This document shows positions 1 through 9,615 of a stretch of 64,000 nucleotides of DNA, piece after piece (within the stretch, counting starts at the first letter, position 1; the number at the start of each line of letters is the position of its first letter). The notes beneath the pieces were generated by a model. That model had not been told where the DNA came from and ran no database searches. It saw only the letters and a list, made by a program, of their open reading frames with translations. The position numbers and the translations under genes are program-made. The DNA is from an uncultured Eubacteriales bacterium (lineage in GTDB: Bacteria; Bacillota; Clostridia; Oscillospirales; Acutalibacteraceae). The stretch is taken from the NCBI GenBank assembly GCA_934446475.1, contig CAKSEH010000008.1, positions 15,128-79,127 of the forward strand, written 5' to 3'.

Positions 1-8
1 ATTATAAA

Positions 9-998
9 TCAAAGTAATACGGCGCCTATTTTTTCACAATAATCTATCTGGGACTGGGGCCAAACGGAAGCGTGAACCTCACCTATATGAGCTTTTTGGA
101 GCAAAAGCATACAAAGTCTTGACTGACCTATACCTCCGCCTATCGTAAGCGGAAGTTCATCGTTCATAAGTGCCTTATGAAACGGAAGATTCAGTCTGTC
201 CGTCATATTTTCGGCTTCAAGCTGTCTTACAAGCGCTTCTTTGTCGACCCTTATTCCCATTGAAGATATTTCAAAAGCCGCATCGGTCACACGGTTATAA
301 ACTATTATATCTCCGTTTAATGTCCAGTCGTCATAATCGGGCGCCCTACCGTCGTGCTTTTCGCCGTTTTTGAGCCTGCCGCCTATCTGCATAAGAAACA
401 TAGCCCCGTATTCCTTTGCGGCAGCGTTTTCCCGCTGCTTCGGAGTAAGTTCGGGGTAACGTTCCTCAAGCTCATAGGTGGTTACCATTTTAATTTTTCT
501 CGGAAGATAATTGTCAAGCTGCGGATAGAGTCTTTCCACGCCGTCGGCAGTATTTAAGACAGCAGAATAAATTCTGTAAACGGTATCCTTAAGATAGTCC
601 GCCGTGCGGTCTTCCTTGGATATTACCTTTTCCCAGTCCCACTGGTCGACATATATCGAATGAATGGGATCGCACTCTTCATCCCTGCGGATAGCGTTCA
701 TATCAGTATAAAGCCCCGTGTGCATCGGGAAATGATATTTGCCGAGCGCCATTCTCTTCCATTTTGCGAGAGAATGTACCACTTCCATTTCGTCACCTGT
801 TTCAAGAACATCAAAAGAAACGGGGCGTTCAACGCCGTTTAAATCGTCGTTTATTCCGCTTCCCTTTTTGACAAACAGCGGTGCCGAGGCTCGGCTCAGA
901 TTCAGTCCGTCGCACAGGTTTTCCTCAAATCTGTGTCTGAGCGACCTTATCGCCTTTTGCGTTTCGAGAACATCAAGTTTTCTTACATACTTTTCCAT
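9..998 (-). CDS. asnA: aspartate-ammonia ligase (asparagine synthetase A)
   Basis: This 329-residue protein matches ammonia-dependent asparagine synthetase, which makes asparagine from aspartate, ammonia and ATP in the cytoplasm. The fold is related to class II aminoacyl-tRNA synthetases, and the glycine-rich GGGIGQSRL segment near residues 287-295 is the family's C-terminal ATP-binding motif. The length is normal for AsnA (about 330) and the N-terminus is typical. It lies 17 bp downstream of asnS on the same strand, so both probably share the T-box-controlled transcript: low charged tRNA-Asn would raise both synthesis and use of asparagine. The stop codon is only a few bases from the window edge, so any terminator lies outside. 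Confidence 0.96.
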   Translation of the reverse strand: MEKYVRKLDVLETQKAIRSLRHRFEENLCDGLNLSRASAPLFVKKGSGINDDLNGVERPVSFDVLETGDEMEVVHSLAKWKRMALGKYHFPMHTGLYTDMNAIRRDEECDPIHSIYVDQWDWEKVISKEDRTADYLKDTVYRIYSAVLNTADGVERLYPQLDNYLPRKIKMVTTYELEERYPELTPKQRENAAAKEYGAMFLMQIGGRLKNGEKHDGRAPDYDDWTLNGDIIVYNRVTDAAFEISSMGIRVDKEALVRQLEAENMTDRLNLPFHKALMNDELPLTIGGGIGQSRLCMLLLQKAHIGEVHASVWPQSQIDYCEKIGAVLL

Positions 999-1015
999 AG
1001 TTCAGATCCCTCTTA

Positions 1016-2392
1016 TCAGGAAATATTACCTACCGTGCGGGGATAGAGAATAACATCTCTTATATTTGACACTCCGGTAACATACATAATTATACGTTCA
1101 AGACCGAGTCCGAATCCGCTGTGAGGAACGCTTCCGAAACGCCTCAATGAAATATAATCCTTATAATCATCAAGATTCATTCCTCTTACCTTCATCGCCT
1201 CAAGCAACTTATCAAGGTCGGCTTCTCTTTCGCTGCAGCCTATTATCTCTCCCACTCCCGGAACGAGCAGGTCAGTTGCGGCAACGGTTTTACCGTCCGG
1301 ATTCTGCTTCATATAAAACGACTTTATTTCCTTCGGGTAATCCGTAAGGAATACCGGTTTTTTGCAGATGACCTCGGAAATATATCTTTCGTGTTCCGTC
1401 ATAAGGTCGCAGCCCCACTCAACGGGATACTGGAATTTTTCTCCGCTTTCTTTAAGCTTTTCTATCGCCTCGGTATATGTCATAACGGCAAAGTTATGAT
1501 TTGCAACCGATGTGAGCTTATCTATAAGACCCTTTTCAAAATGAGCGTCAAAAAACTTAAGTTCGTCGGGGCATCTTTCAAGAACGGAATTTATTATATG
1601 CTTTATGAGAGCTTCGGCAATTTCGATTATATCGGGAAGTTCCGCAAAAGCAACTTCCGGCTCAACGTGCCAGAATTCGGCAACGTGGCGGGGTGTATTG
1701 CTCTTTTCCGCTCTGAAGGACGGACCGAAAGTATATATCTTTCCGAGTCCCATTGCGGCAACCTCGCCTTCAAGCTGACCCGATACCGACAGTGCCGCTT
1801 TCTGACCGAAAAAGTCCGCCTCATTATATTCTTCCTCGGTTTTATATTCATTGCTGAAACCTATGGTTGTAACCTTAAACATCTCGCCTGCGCCTTCGCA
1901 GTCGCTTGCGGTTATAAGCGGCGTATGAATATAGGTATAATGCCTTGCCTGAAAAAATTCGTGTATTGAAGCCGAAACTACCGAACGGACTCTGAACACC
2001 GCATTGAATGTATTGGTCCTTACCCTAAGTGCCGGAATAGTGCGCAGATATTCAAGGGTGTGTCTCTTTTTCTGAAGAGGATACTCGGGCGGGCAAATTC
2101 CGAGAACGCTTATGCTTTCCGCATTTATTTCCACCGAATCCTTTGCCACTACCGATTCCACGACCTCGCCCTCTGCCTTAAGCGATGTTCCGAGCTTCAT
2201 ATATTCGGAAATATCGGGAATTTTCGATTTATCTATAACTATCTGGATATGTTTAAGGGATGTGCCGTCATTAAGCTCCAAAAACGCCATATTCTTCGAA
2301 TCCCTTGAGGTGCGGACCCAGCCGCACACCGTAACCTTTTTGCCCTGATATGATTTGTTCGTCAAAATATCGACAATATCTGTGTGCTTCAT
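1016..2392 (-). CDS. asnS: asparagine-tRNA ligase
   Basis: Asparaginyl-tRNA synthetase of 458 residues, a class IIb enzyme that charges tRNA-Asn. An N-terminal OB-fold anticodon-binding domain (about 18-100, with VCGWVRTSR) is followed by the class II catalytic core. Motif 2 is FRAEKSNTPRH at 226-236, and motif 3 is GFGLGLERI close to the C-terminus. The asparagine-type sequence and the neighbouring asnA and T-box separate it from AspRS. The length is close to the usual 463. The start has a good Shine-Dalgarno (GGAGG) just upstream. It is the first gene of the asnS-asnA operon. Confidence 0.97.
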   Translation of the reverse strand: MKHTDIVDILTNKSYQGKKVTVCGWVRTSRDSKNMAFLELNDGTSLKHIQIVIDKSKIPDISEYMKLGTSLKAEGEVVESVVAKDSVEINAESISVLGICPPEYPLQKKRHTLEYLRTIPALRVRTNTFNAVFRVRSVVSASIHEFFQARHYTYIHTPLITASDCEGAGEMFKVTTIGFSNEYKTEEEYNEADFFGQKAALSVSGQLEGEVAAMGLGKIYTFGPSFRAEKSNTPRHVAEFWHVEPEVAFAELPDIIEIAEALIKHIINSVLERCPDELKFFDAHFEKGLIDKLTSVANHNFAVMTYTEAIEKLKESGEKFQYPVEWGCDLMTEHERYISEVICKKPVFLTDYPKEIKSFYMKQNPDGKTVAATDLLVPGVGEIIGCSEREADLDKLLEAMKVRGMNLDDYKDYISLRRFGSVPHSGFGLGLERIIMYVTGVSNIRDVILYPRTVGNIS

Positions 2393-2420
2393 ATTTTTCC
2401 TCCGTTAATAAATATGTATA

Positions 2421-2463
2421 AAAAAGCGCCTATAAGTCCCTCTTTATCAGGACGAATAGACGC
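2421..2463 (-). terminator. T-box intrinsic terminator upstream of asnS
   Basis: Read on the minus strand, GCGTCTATTCGTCC pairs with GGGACTTATAGGCGC around a short loop with one 2x2 internal mismatch, and is followed by a run of T. It immediately follows the T-box sequence. In the family model, uncharged tRNA-Asn stabilises the competing antiterminator and lets transcription reach asnS. Confidence 0.88.
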
Positions 2464-2725
2464 ATTATCCGTGGTGCCACCCGATTTGCCGCAAAAGCGA
2501 CCTCTCTTATCAGCCGAAAGACCGACGCTTAATTTAACGCATTAAATACGGCGCACCTACTGCCCTTAAGATAAACTCTGCCAAAGCCGAGCCTGCCTTC
2601 GGAGGTTCAGATTGCGGCATAGGGAGTGTTCTTCACGACCTGCGCATCACCGCATTCCCACTGTCTGCGGTTCACTTTGCATCGCCTTTGCCGGTACTTT
2701 TCTCCGTCATCGCCTTTTTATAGAT
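2421..2725 (-). promoter_or_regulatory. T-box riboswitch leader, probably Asn-specific
   Basis: On the minus strand the leader begins with the typical GATGACGGAGAAAAGTA start of Stem I. It carries the conserved T-box bulge sequence GGGTGGCACCACGG (plus-strand 2469-2482) and ends in an intrinsic terminator before asnS. T-box leaders bind uncharged tRNA and control terminator versus antiterminator folding. A candidate specifier codon AAC (Asn) lies at 2628-2630 in the context GAAGAACAC. The codon choice is inferred from context and from the downstream genes; the T-box itself is directly visible. Confidence 0.9.
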
Positions 2726-2731
2726 GTAAAA

Positions 2732-2760
2732 ATTATATCACCTGTTTTTTAAGTTGTCAA
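2732..2760 (-). promoter_or_regulatory. sigma-A promoter of asnS-asnA
   Basis: On the minus strand a perfect TTGACA (2755-2760) and a perfect TATAAT (2732-2737) are separated by exactly 17 bp, placing the start of transcription just before the T-box Stem I. Both hexamers match consensus, so control presumably rests mainly on the leader. Confidence 0.93.
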
Positions 2761-2839
2761 TATTTATTTGAGCGCAGATTCACCGCTATGTTAAAACGCC
2801 CGTTGCTCCGTCGGCACAGTGCCGAAAGACTCAAACCCG

Positions 2840-3436
2840 TCACACTAAGGCAGCCAGCACGATTTCTCTCACATCCTCCGTACCGGTACCCTTAAGCGCC
2901 GAGAACGGTATAACGAGAGCTTTCGGACATATTTTAAAAACTTCGCTTTTTATGAGCTCCGACTGAACCGAAAACTCCGTCTTATTAAGCTTATCGCTCT
3001 TTGTCATAACGACCGCCGTGGGTATTGCGTAATGCCTTAAGAATTTAAGCATAGAAATGTCAAAATCCGTGGGCGGTCTTCTCATATCTATAAGCTGCAG
3101 GCAAAGAGCTATATTGCGGCCGGAGCCGAAATAACCCTCCATAAGTTCGGACCAACGGGTCTTTTCTTCAAACGGAACCTTTGCATACCCGTATCCCGGA
3201 AGGTCCGCAAGACGAATATCGGTTTCGCCGTCGGGAATACGGTAAAAATTCACCGTTACCGTTTTACCCGGCGTTGCGCTTACTCTTGCAAGCGCTTTCC
3301 TGCCGAGGACTTTATTTATAAGCGAGGATTTTCCGACATTTGAACGCCCCGAAAAGCATATTTCGGGAAGGTCAGACGCAGGCAATTGTTCCGCCGTGCC
3401 GTAAGCCGCTTCAAAAACCGCATTTGCCCATATCAT
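2840..3436 (-). CDS. engB: ribosome biogenesis GTPase EngB/YsxC
   Basis: A small GTPase of 198 residues of the TrmE-Era-EngA-YihA superfamily, needed for late assembly of the 50S subunit. The G motifs are all present: G1 GRSNVGKSSL (30-39), G3 DLPGYG (78-83), G4 TKSD (145-148) and G5 SAL (179-181). The length is normal for YsxC/YihA. The start overlaps the lon stop by four bases (ATGA), matching the lon-ysxC order of Bacillus and many Clostridia, so it is translated from the lon transcript. No convincing terminator with a T-tract was seen after the gene; there is only a small hairpin (CGGCAC/GTGCCG) about 25 bp downstream. Confidence 0.96.
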   Translation of the reverse strand: MIWANAVFEAAYGTAEQLPASDLPEICFSGRSNVGKSSLINKVLGRKALARVSATPGKTVTVNFYRIPDGETDIRLADLPGYGYAKVPFEEKTRWSELMEGYFGSGRNIALCLQLIDMRRPPTDFDISMLKFLRHYAIPTAVVMTKSDKLNKTEFSVQSELIKSEVFKICPKALVIPFSALKGTGTEDVREIVLAALV

Positions 3437-5835
3437 ACCCTGACTCTCCTTTTAGGCGTGACCGCAGGTATAACCGGATTTTCTTTCGGTGGTTTTTCGG
3501 GTTGTTCCTCACCTTCCGAAACAAAAGCTCTGTCCAACACTTCGCTTGCAAAGGCAACAGGGACAAAGATGAGTCCCCGTTTCACGGTTTCGTCAACCTC
3601 ATCCAAATCCGGAATATTTTCTTTCGGAATGAAAACGGTTTTAACTCCGCCCCTGTAAGCTGCCATTGCTTTTTCTTTAAGTCCGCCTATCGGGAGCACT
3701 CTGCCCTTTATGGTTATCTCACCGGTCATTGCGATATCTCTTCGTATCTTCCTGCCCGTAAGAGCCGAGACAAGTCCCGTTGCTATGGTTATTCCGGCTG
3801 AAGGACCGTCCTTCGGAACGGCAGCCTCGGTTGCGTGGATATGGATATCCTTTGTTTTGAAGAAATCTTCGTCTACACCGTACTTTTCGGCGTTTGCCCT
3901 CACAAAGGTAACCGCCGCCTGAGCGGACTCTTTCATCACATCTCCGAGTGAACCGGTGAGCACTGTTTTACCGCTTCCGTTTAAAGCGAGCACCTCAAGC
4001 TGCATAATCTCACCGCCGACAGCCGTCCACGCAAGGCCGTTTACTATTCCCGTTTCGTCGTTTTCGAGTATAACTTCGGGACGGTATTTTTTCTTACCGA
4101 GCATTTCCTCAACACATTTTTCGTTAACGGCAACACTGTCCTTCTCTCCCGACGCTATAAGCTTTGCCGTTTTAGAACACAATGACGCTATACTTCTTTC
4201 AAGCTTTCTTACTCCTGCTTCCCTTGTGTAAAAATCAATAAGGGAATAAACAGCACCGTCGGTTATTCTGCACTGAGATTTGGTAAGTGCGTGGGCTTTA
4301 AGCTGCTTTGAAATAAGATGCTTTTTTGCGATACAGAATTTTTCTTCTCTTGTATACCCGTCAAGACTTATAACCTCCATACGGTCAAGCAAAGGAGCGG
4401 GTATAGGGGAAATATCGTTAGCGGTGGTCATAAACACGACCTTGCTTAAATTGACGGGTATATCGACGTAATTATCAACAAACGCCGAGTTCTGTTCAGG
4501 GTCGAGGACCTCAAGCAGCGCAGCACAAGGGTCGCCTCTGCCGTCCCTTCCCACTTTATCTATCTCATCGAGCAGTATAACGGGATTTGAGGTCTTGCAG
4601 CTTTTGAGCGCAGATATTATTTTGCCCTGCATTGCCCCTACATATGTACGCCTGTGCCCCCTTATTTCGGCTTCGTCGTAAAGACCGCCGAGTGACACTC
4701 TCGCAAATTCTCTGCCCATACACTCCGCAACCGTTTTGCCGATAGAAGTTTTGCCCACTCCGGGCGGACCTGCAAGGCAGAGTATCTGCCCTGTTATATC
4801 GGGGGAAAGAGCATAGACCGAAAGCATTTCGAGCACTCTTTCTTTTACCTTTTCCATTCCGTAAAAGTCACGGTCGAGAATTTTTCGGGCCTTTTTGATA
4901 TCAACGCCCGACTCGCTCATATTGTTCCACGGCAGCGAAAGGCACAAATCAAGCCAGGTTCTTAGAACAGCGCCGTCCTGCGAACCGGGAGGTGTTTTGA
5001 AAAATTTTCTTATCTCATCGTTTAGTTTATCCTTAACGCTTTCATCCGCATTCAGCTTTGCGACCGCTTCAAAAAGTCTGTCGGTATCGTCAAGCCCGTC
5101 ATCGCTGCCGTAAAGCTCGTCATTTATAACCTTTATCTGTTCTTTAAGATAATATTCTCTGTGAGAATCATCTATCCGCTCTTTGGTCTGCTCGGATATG
5201 CGGCGGTCTATCTTTGTTATCTGCGTTTCCTTTGAAAGCAGTCTCAAAACCGTTTTTGCCCTTGTGGGAATGTTTGTTTTTTCAAGGACAAACTGTTTAT
5301 CGTCAAAAGGAGCGGGCAGGCTGAAAGCTATATAATCGCAAAGATAAGGAAGGTCGTTTGAAGTTGCGACCGCTATCGCTATATCCTCGGGAACGGCTGT
5401 GTTCACCTCTCTGTAAGCCTCAAAGCTCTCCTTGATCTTACGCAGAAGCGCAGCCTTATACGAGGGCTTTCCTTTATACGGTTCATCTTTTAAAACCTTT
5501 ACCGTTGCCCTTATATAATCCCTGTCATCAAAGAAATAAACTGTTTCTGCTCTTGTAACGCCCTCAACAAAGGCGGTGCAGCCCTCGGCTGTATTAAAAC
5601 ACTGCCGCACTCTGCACACGCAGCCCATTTTGTAGATATCTTCTATCTTCGGACTCTGAGTCTCAATATTAAGCTGGGTAACGACAAAAACAAGTCCGTC
5701 GTTTTCCATAGCGCTTTTAATTGCGGCTACGGACTTGTTTCTGCCGATATTCAGCGTCATTCCCATTCTGGGAAACGCCACCATACCTCTCAGCGGAATA
5801 AGCGGCAGTGTGCTTGTTTCATATTTTTCAGACAT
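3433..5835 (-). CDS. lon: ATP-dependent Lon protease
   Basis: An 800-residue LonA protease that degrades misfolded and regulatory proteins in the cytoplasm. The order is: N-terminal LON substrate domain (about 10-200), AAA+ module with Walker A GPPGVGKT (356-363) and Walker B LLDEID (421-426), and C-terminal serine protease domain with the catalytic serine in KDGPSAG (Ser679) and the catalytic lysine in GGLKEKA (Lys722). It is complete and uninterrupted. It follows the lipoprotein gene with almost no gap and overlaps engB. No CIRCE or other heat-shock operator was seen; transcription probably comes through the murI-argS operon. Confidence 0.97.
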   Translation of the reverse strand: MSEKYETSTLPLIPLRGMVAFPRMGMTLNIGRNKSVAAIKSAMENDGLVFVVTQLNIETQSPKIEDIYKMGCVCRVRQCFNTAEGCTAFVEGVTRAETVYFFDDRDYIRATVKVLKDEPYKGKPSYKAALLRKIKESFEAYREVNTAVPEDIAIAVATSNDLPYLCDYIAFSLPAPFDDKQFVLEKTNIPTRAKTVLRLLSKETQITKIDRRISEQTKERIDDSHREYYLKEQIKVINDELYGSDDGLDDTDRLFEAVAKLNADESVKDKLNDEIRKFFKTPPGSQDGAVLRTWLDLCLSLPWNNMSESGVDIKKARKILDRDFYGMEKVKERVLEMLSVYALSPDITGQILCLAGPPGVGKTSIGKTVAECMGREFARVSLGGLYDEAEIRGHRRTYVGAMQGKIISALKSCKTSNPVILLDEIDKVGRDGRGDPCAALLEVLDPEQNSAFVDNYVDIPVNLSKVVFMTTANDISPIPAPLLDRMEVISLDGYTREEKFCIAKKHLISKQLKAHALTKSQCRITDGAVYSLIDFYTREAGVRKLERSIASLCSKTAKLIASGEKDSVAVNEKCVEEMLGKKKYRPEVILENDETGIVNGLAWTAVGGEIMQLEVLALNGSGKTVLTGSLGDVMKESAQAAVTFVRANAEKYGVDEDFFKTKDIHIHATEAAVPKDGPSAGITIATGLVSALTGRKIRRDIAMTGEITIKGRVLPIGGLKEKAMAAYRGGVKTVFIPKENIPDLDEVDETVKRGLIFVPVAFASEVLDRAFVSEGEEQPEKPPKENPVIPAVTPKRRVRV

Positions 5836-5836
5836 A

Positions 5837-6430
5837 TTATTCTCCGTTGTAAATTACCGTTGCATAAAGAGCATTTTCCGAGAAGAAGAAAAGCACATAA
5901 TTCTCACCGAATTTATATTCAAGGCAGGTATCGCTCTCAGAGCCTGCCGCCATAAGGCGCTCTTCCTCCGTGAGGCTTCTTTCCTCTGTTTCAAGACCGT
6001 ATGATTTCATTGCCTTTTGCACTTCGATCGATATGGTTCCCGTTTGAAATCCGTAAGCCTCCTTTAAAGAAACAATACGGTATATTTTCTTGCTTTCGCT
6101 GTTGTATCTGAATGTGATTCCCGGAATATCTACGGAAACATAGCCCTCACCCTCATAGGTGTTGCAGAATTCTATTTCGTCGCCGTCGGTCTCGGTATGG
6201 GTGTCTCCTGCGTCCTCACCGTCGCCCGAGGGTATCGTTGCCTTAATTTCTTCAACGACCTGTTCTCCGTTATCGCCTAAAGCAAAATCACATTCCTTTA
6301 TTTTTCCGAGCTTTGCATAATACGAAACATCAACGCCTATCTTTTCGGTTTTTTTGCTGCCGCAGGCGCTGAAACTTACGCACAAAACAAGGCACATTAT
6401 AAAAGCGAAATATCTTTTAATGTTTTTCAT
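5837..6430 (-). CDS. predicted lipoprotein of unknown function
   Basis: A 197-residue protein starting with a lipoprotein signal: basic N-terminus, hydrophobic stretch and lipobox FSAC at residues 20-23, followed by GSKK. This predicts lipid attachment on the outside of the cytoplasmic membrane. The mature part is acidic, with alternating polar beta-strand-like segments, and no family is recognised. It sits between pncB (12 bp away) and lon (1 bp away) in a housekeeping operon. Its architecture (signal, lipobox, about 170 residues) resembles the second lipoprotein at 16845-17579, but no clear sequence identity is visible. Function unknown. Confidence 0.8.
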   Translation of the reverse strand: MKNIKRYFAFIMCLVLCVSFSACGSKKTEKIGVDVSYYAKLGKIKECDFALGDNGEQVVEEIKATIPSGDGEDAGDTHTETDGDEIEFCNTYEGEGYVSVDIPGITFRYNSESKKIYRIVSLKEAYGFQTGTISIEVQKAMKSYGLETEERSLTEEERLMAAGSESDTCLEYKFGENYVLFFFSENALYATVIYNGE

Positions 6431-6442
6431 ATTCTCAGTCCT

Positions 6443-7909
6443 TTATTTGTTTTCGGTCATCTGCCTGTAAGAAAGTTCGTTTAAAAGAGCGTCTCTCTGA
6501 TGCCAAAGGTCTTCCGAAAGGTCAACATAATATGTATGAGGTTTCTCAAAACGCTTGACTTCGTCCCAAAGAGAATCAACTTCCCTTTCTCTTCTCTTTG
6601 ATATTTCACTTATAGACGGTGTTTCGTAAACCTGAACGCCGTTTTCAAAGATCTTTACCTGCAGCTTTCTTGCAACAAAATCATTAACTATTTTTCTCTT
6701 CCAGGTGTGCTCGGGGTCAAATATTTCATAAGGCTCCGATGAATCTATCTTCTCATAATTAAGCGTTATAACATCCGCAATGGCTTTTCCGGTCTGCCTG
6801 TCATAAAGTCTCCACGGTATCTTTACTCCCGGCAGGGTTATTTTTGCGGTGTTTTCGCTTATTTTTATCTTAGGCGTGATAATTCCGTTTTTCTCGGTTG
6901 CGGCAAGCTTGTAAACACCGCCGAAAACAGCCTCGCTCGAAGAGGTTATGAGTCTCTCTCCGACGCCGTAACTGTCAACCTTTGCTCCCTGGAATATCAT
7001 ATCTCTTATAAGATATTCGTCAAGAGAGTTTGAAACGCATATCTTACAGTCGGGATAACCTGCGTCGTCAAGCATTTTGCGTGCTTTCTTTGTGATATAG
7101 GTTATATCTCCGCTGTCGATCCTTATTCCGAGCGGACGCTTTCCGAGCGGCTTTAAAATCTCATTGAACACCTTTATCGCATTCGGTATCCCCGAATGTA
7201 TGACATTATATGTATCAACGAGTAAAAGACAACTGTCCGGATAATTTTCGGCGTATACCTTAAAGGCTTCATATTCACTGTCAAAGAGCTGAACCCAACT
7301 GTGAGCCATAGTGCCCGATGCGGGAACGCCGTAATCCTTTGCGGTCCTTATATCCGAAGTGCCGACGCAGCCGCCTATTATTGCCGCCCTCGCACCGTAA
7401 TAAGCAGCGTCTGCTCCCTGAGCACGCCGTGCTCCGAATTCCATAACCGGTCTGCCCTGTGCAGCCCTTACTATCCTGTTTGCCTTGGTTGCTATAAGCG
7501 ACTGATGATTTATCGTTAAAAGAAGCATAGTTTCTATCATCATAGCCTGCATAGCGGGACCTTTTACGGTTACTATCGGCTCGTGCGGAAATATGGGAGT
7601 GCCCTCCGGGACTGCCCACACATCGCAGGAAAACTTAAAGTTTTTAAGGTAATCTATAAATTCGTCGCAAAAAAGGTTAAGACCCTTTAAATACTCAATG
7701 TCATCATCGTCAAAATGCAGGTTGTTAAGATATGCTATGAGCTGCTCAACGCCTGCCATAAGGGCATATCCGCCGTCATCGGGAATGCGTCTGAAAAACA
7801 TATCGAAGTATGTGATATCGTCTTTAAGCTCACTTTTGAATATACCGTTAGCCATAGTAAGCTCGTAAAGATCCATTATCATTGTAAGATTTCTGTTATC
7901 TCTTATCAT
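6443..7909 (-). CDS. pncB: nicotinate phosphoribosyltransferase
   Basis: A 488-residue enzyme that joins nicotinate and PRPP, with ATP, to form nicotinate mononucleotide, the first step of NAD salvage. Family motifs are visible: MEFGARRAQG (156-165), the phosphohistidine region MAHSW (201-205) and the RIDSGD substrate loop (263-268). The length fits the Gram-positive PncB group. It lies 14 bp after argS and before the lipoprotein gene, in a long co-directional operon. No NAD-type operator or riboswitch is visible in the short gaps. Confidence 0.95.
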   Translation of the reverse strand: MIRDNRNLTMIMDLYELTMANGIFKSELKDDITYFDMFFRRIPDDGGYALMAGVEQLIAYLNNLHFDDDDIEYLKGLNLFCDEFIDYLKNFKFSCDVWAVPEGTPIFPHEPIVTVKGPAMQAMMIETMLLLTINHQSLIATKANRIVRAAQGRPVMEFGARRAQGADAAYYGARAAIIGGCVGTSDIRTAKDYGVPASGTMAHSWVQLFDSEYEAFKVYAENYPDSCLLLVDTYNVIHSGIPNAIKVFNEILKPLGKRPLGIRIDSGDITYITKKARKMLDDAGYPDCKICVSNSLDEYLIRDMIFQGAKVDSYGVGERLITSSSEAVFGGVYKLAATEKNGIITPKIKISENTAKITLPGVKIPWRLYDRQTGKAIADVITLNYEKIDSSEPYEIFDPEHTWKRKIVNDFVARKLQVKIFENGVQVYETPSISEISKRREREVDSLWDEVKRFEKPHTYYVDLSEDLWHQRDALLNELSYRQMTENK

Positions 7910-7923
7910 ATCCCGTATCCTCC

Positions 7924-9612
7924 TTACATCTTTTCGGGCGCATATACTTTAAGCATATCAAGAACATTTTTAATAACAAGAGCCGTGCATCTGCAAAGCG
8001 AAAGTCTTGCGCTCATAAGGCCCTCTTCTATGCCCTTAACTCTGCACGCCGCATAGAATTTATGGAATTTTGTCGCAAGCTCCAAAACGTAATGGGTTAT
8101 CCTTGCGGGGTCATAGGTCTTGGCGGACTGTATAATTTCGCCTGTATAAGCGGCAAGATACAAAATAAGTTCTCTTTCCTCGGGCGCAGTGAGAAGTTTA
8201 AGCTCATCCTCTGTCGCTTTTCTTATGTTTACGCCCTGAGCCTCAAGGTTTCTGAAGATACTGCATATTCTCGCATAAGCATACTGAACATAATATACCG
8301 GATTATTTGATGATTCGCTCACCGCAAGGTCAAGATCAAAATCAAAATGACTGTTTGGTTCCCTTAAGTTGAAGAAAAATCTTGCTGCGTCTATCGGCAC
8401 TTCATCAAGCAGCGTTACAAGCGTTATCGCTTTGCCCGAACGCTTGGAAGCCTTTATTACCTCGCCGTCCCTGACAAGGCGGACCATTTGCATAAGCACG
8501 GCGTCCAGCCGTCCGGCATCGACCCCAAGCGCTGTAAGCGCCGCTTTCAGACGGGGGACATATCCGTGATGATCCGCTCCGAGGACATCTATCGCCTTGT
8601 CGAATTTTCTTACCTCAAGTTTATTGTAATGATAAGCTATATCCGGCACAACATAAGTCGGCACGCCGTTTGCCCTTACGAGGACAAAATCCTTATCGCA
8701 GCCGAACTCGGTCGCCTTAAACCAGAGCGCACCTTCGTTCTCGTACGTATATCCGCTCTTTTTTAAGAGCTCTATAACCTTTTTAGTTTCTCCGCTTTCG
8801 TGGAGCGAGCTTTCCTTAAACCAGGTATCGTATTCTATTCTGTATTTCTTAAGGTCATCCTTAAGACCCTGTATATTTTTAGGAAGCGCAAACTTTACGA
8901 GTGCCTGCCTGCGTTCTTCCTCGGATTTTGAGATATAAGAATCACCGTTTATCTCGGCAAACGCCTTTGCGTGAGCGATGATATCGTCGCCGTGATAACT
9001 GTCCTCCGGCATTTCAACGCCGTCCTTATATATCTGCTGATACCTCAGATCCAGAGACAGTGCAAATTTGTTTATCTGATTCCCTGCGTCGTTTATATAG
9101 AATTCTCTTTCCGTATAATACCCCGCAGCGCTCATAACCGCCGCCAGACAGTCTCCCAAAGCTCCGCCTCTTGCGTTACCTATATGCATAGGTCCCGTGG
9201 GGTTTGCCGAAACGAACTCAACCAAAACTCTTTTCCCCTTGCCGTAATCGCTCCTGCCGTAATCCGAGCCTTTTTCCTCTATATCGGAAAGGATGTCCGC
9301 ATAATAAGCGTCCGAAAGGAAAAAGTTTATAAATCCGGGACCTGCGCACTCTGCTTTAACGGCATATAAGCCCGTAAGGTCAAGATTATCAAGTAAAATG
9401 CCGGCTATCTGTGCCGGAGCCTTATGAAAGGCCCTTGCCCAAACAAGAGCGGCATTTGCCGCATAGTCGCCGTTTGCACGGTTCGCCGGAACCTCTACGG
9501 CAAACGGAGTAAGCTCGCACTTTTGAAGTTCTCCGCTTTCCATAGCCTTTTCGGCTGCGCATTTAAGCGCCGTTTCTATCTGATTTTTAGCCCTTTCGAC
9601 CAGAACTGACAT
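7924..9612 (-). CDS. argS: arginine-tRNA ligase
   Basis: Arginyl-tRNA synthetase of 562 residues, class I. An N-terminal Add-1 tRNA-elbow domain (about 1-110) is followed by the HIGH-type motif HIGN at 143-146 within NPTGPMHIGNARGG. A degenerate KMSKS-type loop is seen as ASKRSG. The C-terminal all-helical DALR anticodon-binding domain ends with YAPEKM. The length is usual. It is 3 bp downstream of a DUF1934 gene, the same neighbour as in Bacillus (ywiB-argS). No T-box precedes it. Confidence 0.97.
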   Translation of the reverse strand: MSVLVERAKNQIETALKCAAEKAMESGELQKCELTPFAVEVPANRANGDYAANAALVWARAFHKAPAQIAGILLDNLDLTGLYAVKAECAGPGFINFFLSDAYYADILSDIEEKGSDYGRSDYGKGKRVLVEFVSANPTGPMHIGNARGGALGDCLAAVMSAAGYYTEREFYINDAGNQINKFALSLDLRYQQIYKDGVEMPEDSYHGDDIIAHAKAFAEINGDSYISKSEEERRQALVKFALPKNIQGLKDDLKKYRIEYDTWFKESSLHESGETKKVIELLKKSGYTYENEGALWFKATEFGCDKDFVLVRANGVPTYVVPDIAYHYNKLEVRKFDKAIDVLGADHHGYVPRLKAALTALGVDAGRLDAVLMQMVRLVRDGEVIKASKRSGKAITLVTLLDEVPIDAARFFFNLREPNSHFDFDLDLAVSESSNNPVYYVQYAYARICSIFRNLEAQGVNIRKATEDELKLLTAPEERELILYLAAYTGEIIQSAKTYDPARITHYVLELATKFHKFYAACRVKGIEEGLMSARLSLCRCTALVIKNVLDMLKVYAPEKM

Positions 9613-9615
9613 ATA

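Noticed and set aside
1391..1969. A 192-codon plus-strand frame
   Set aside because: It lies fully antisense to asnS and reads as a low-quality shadow.
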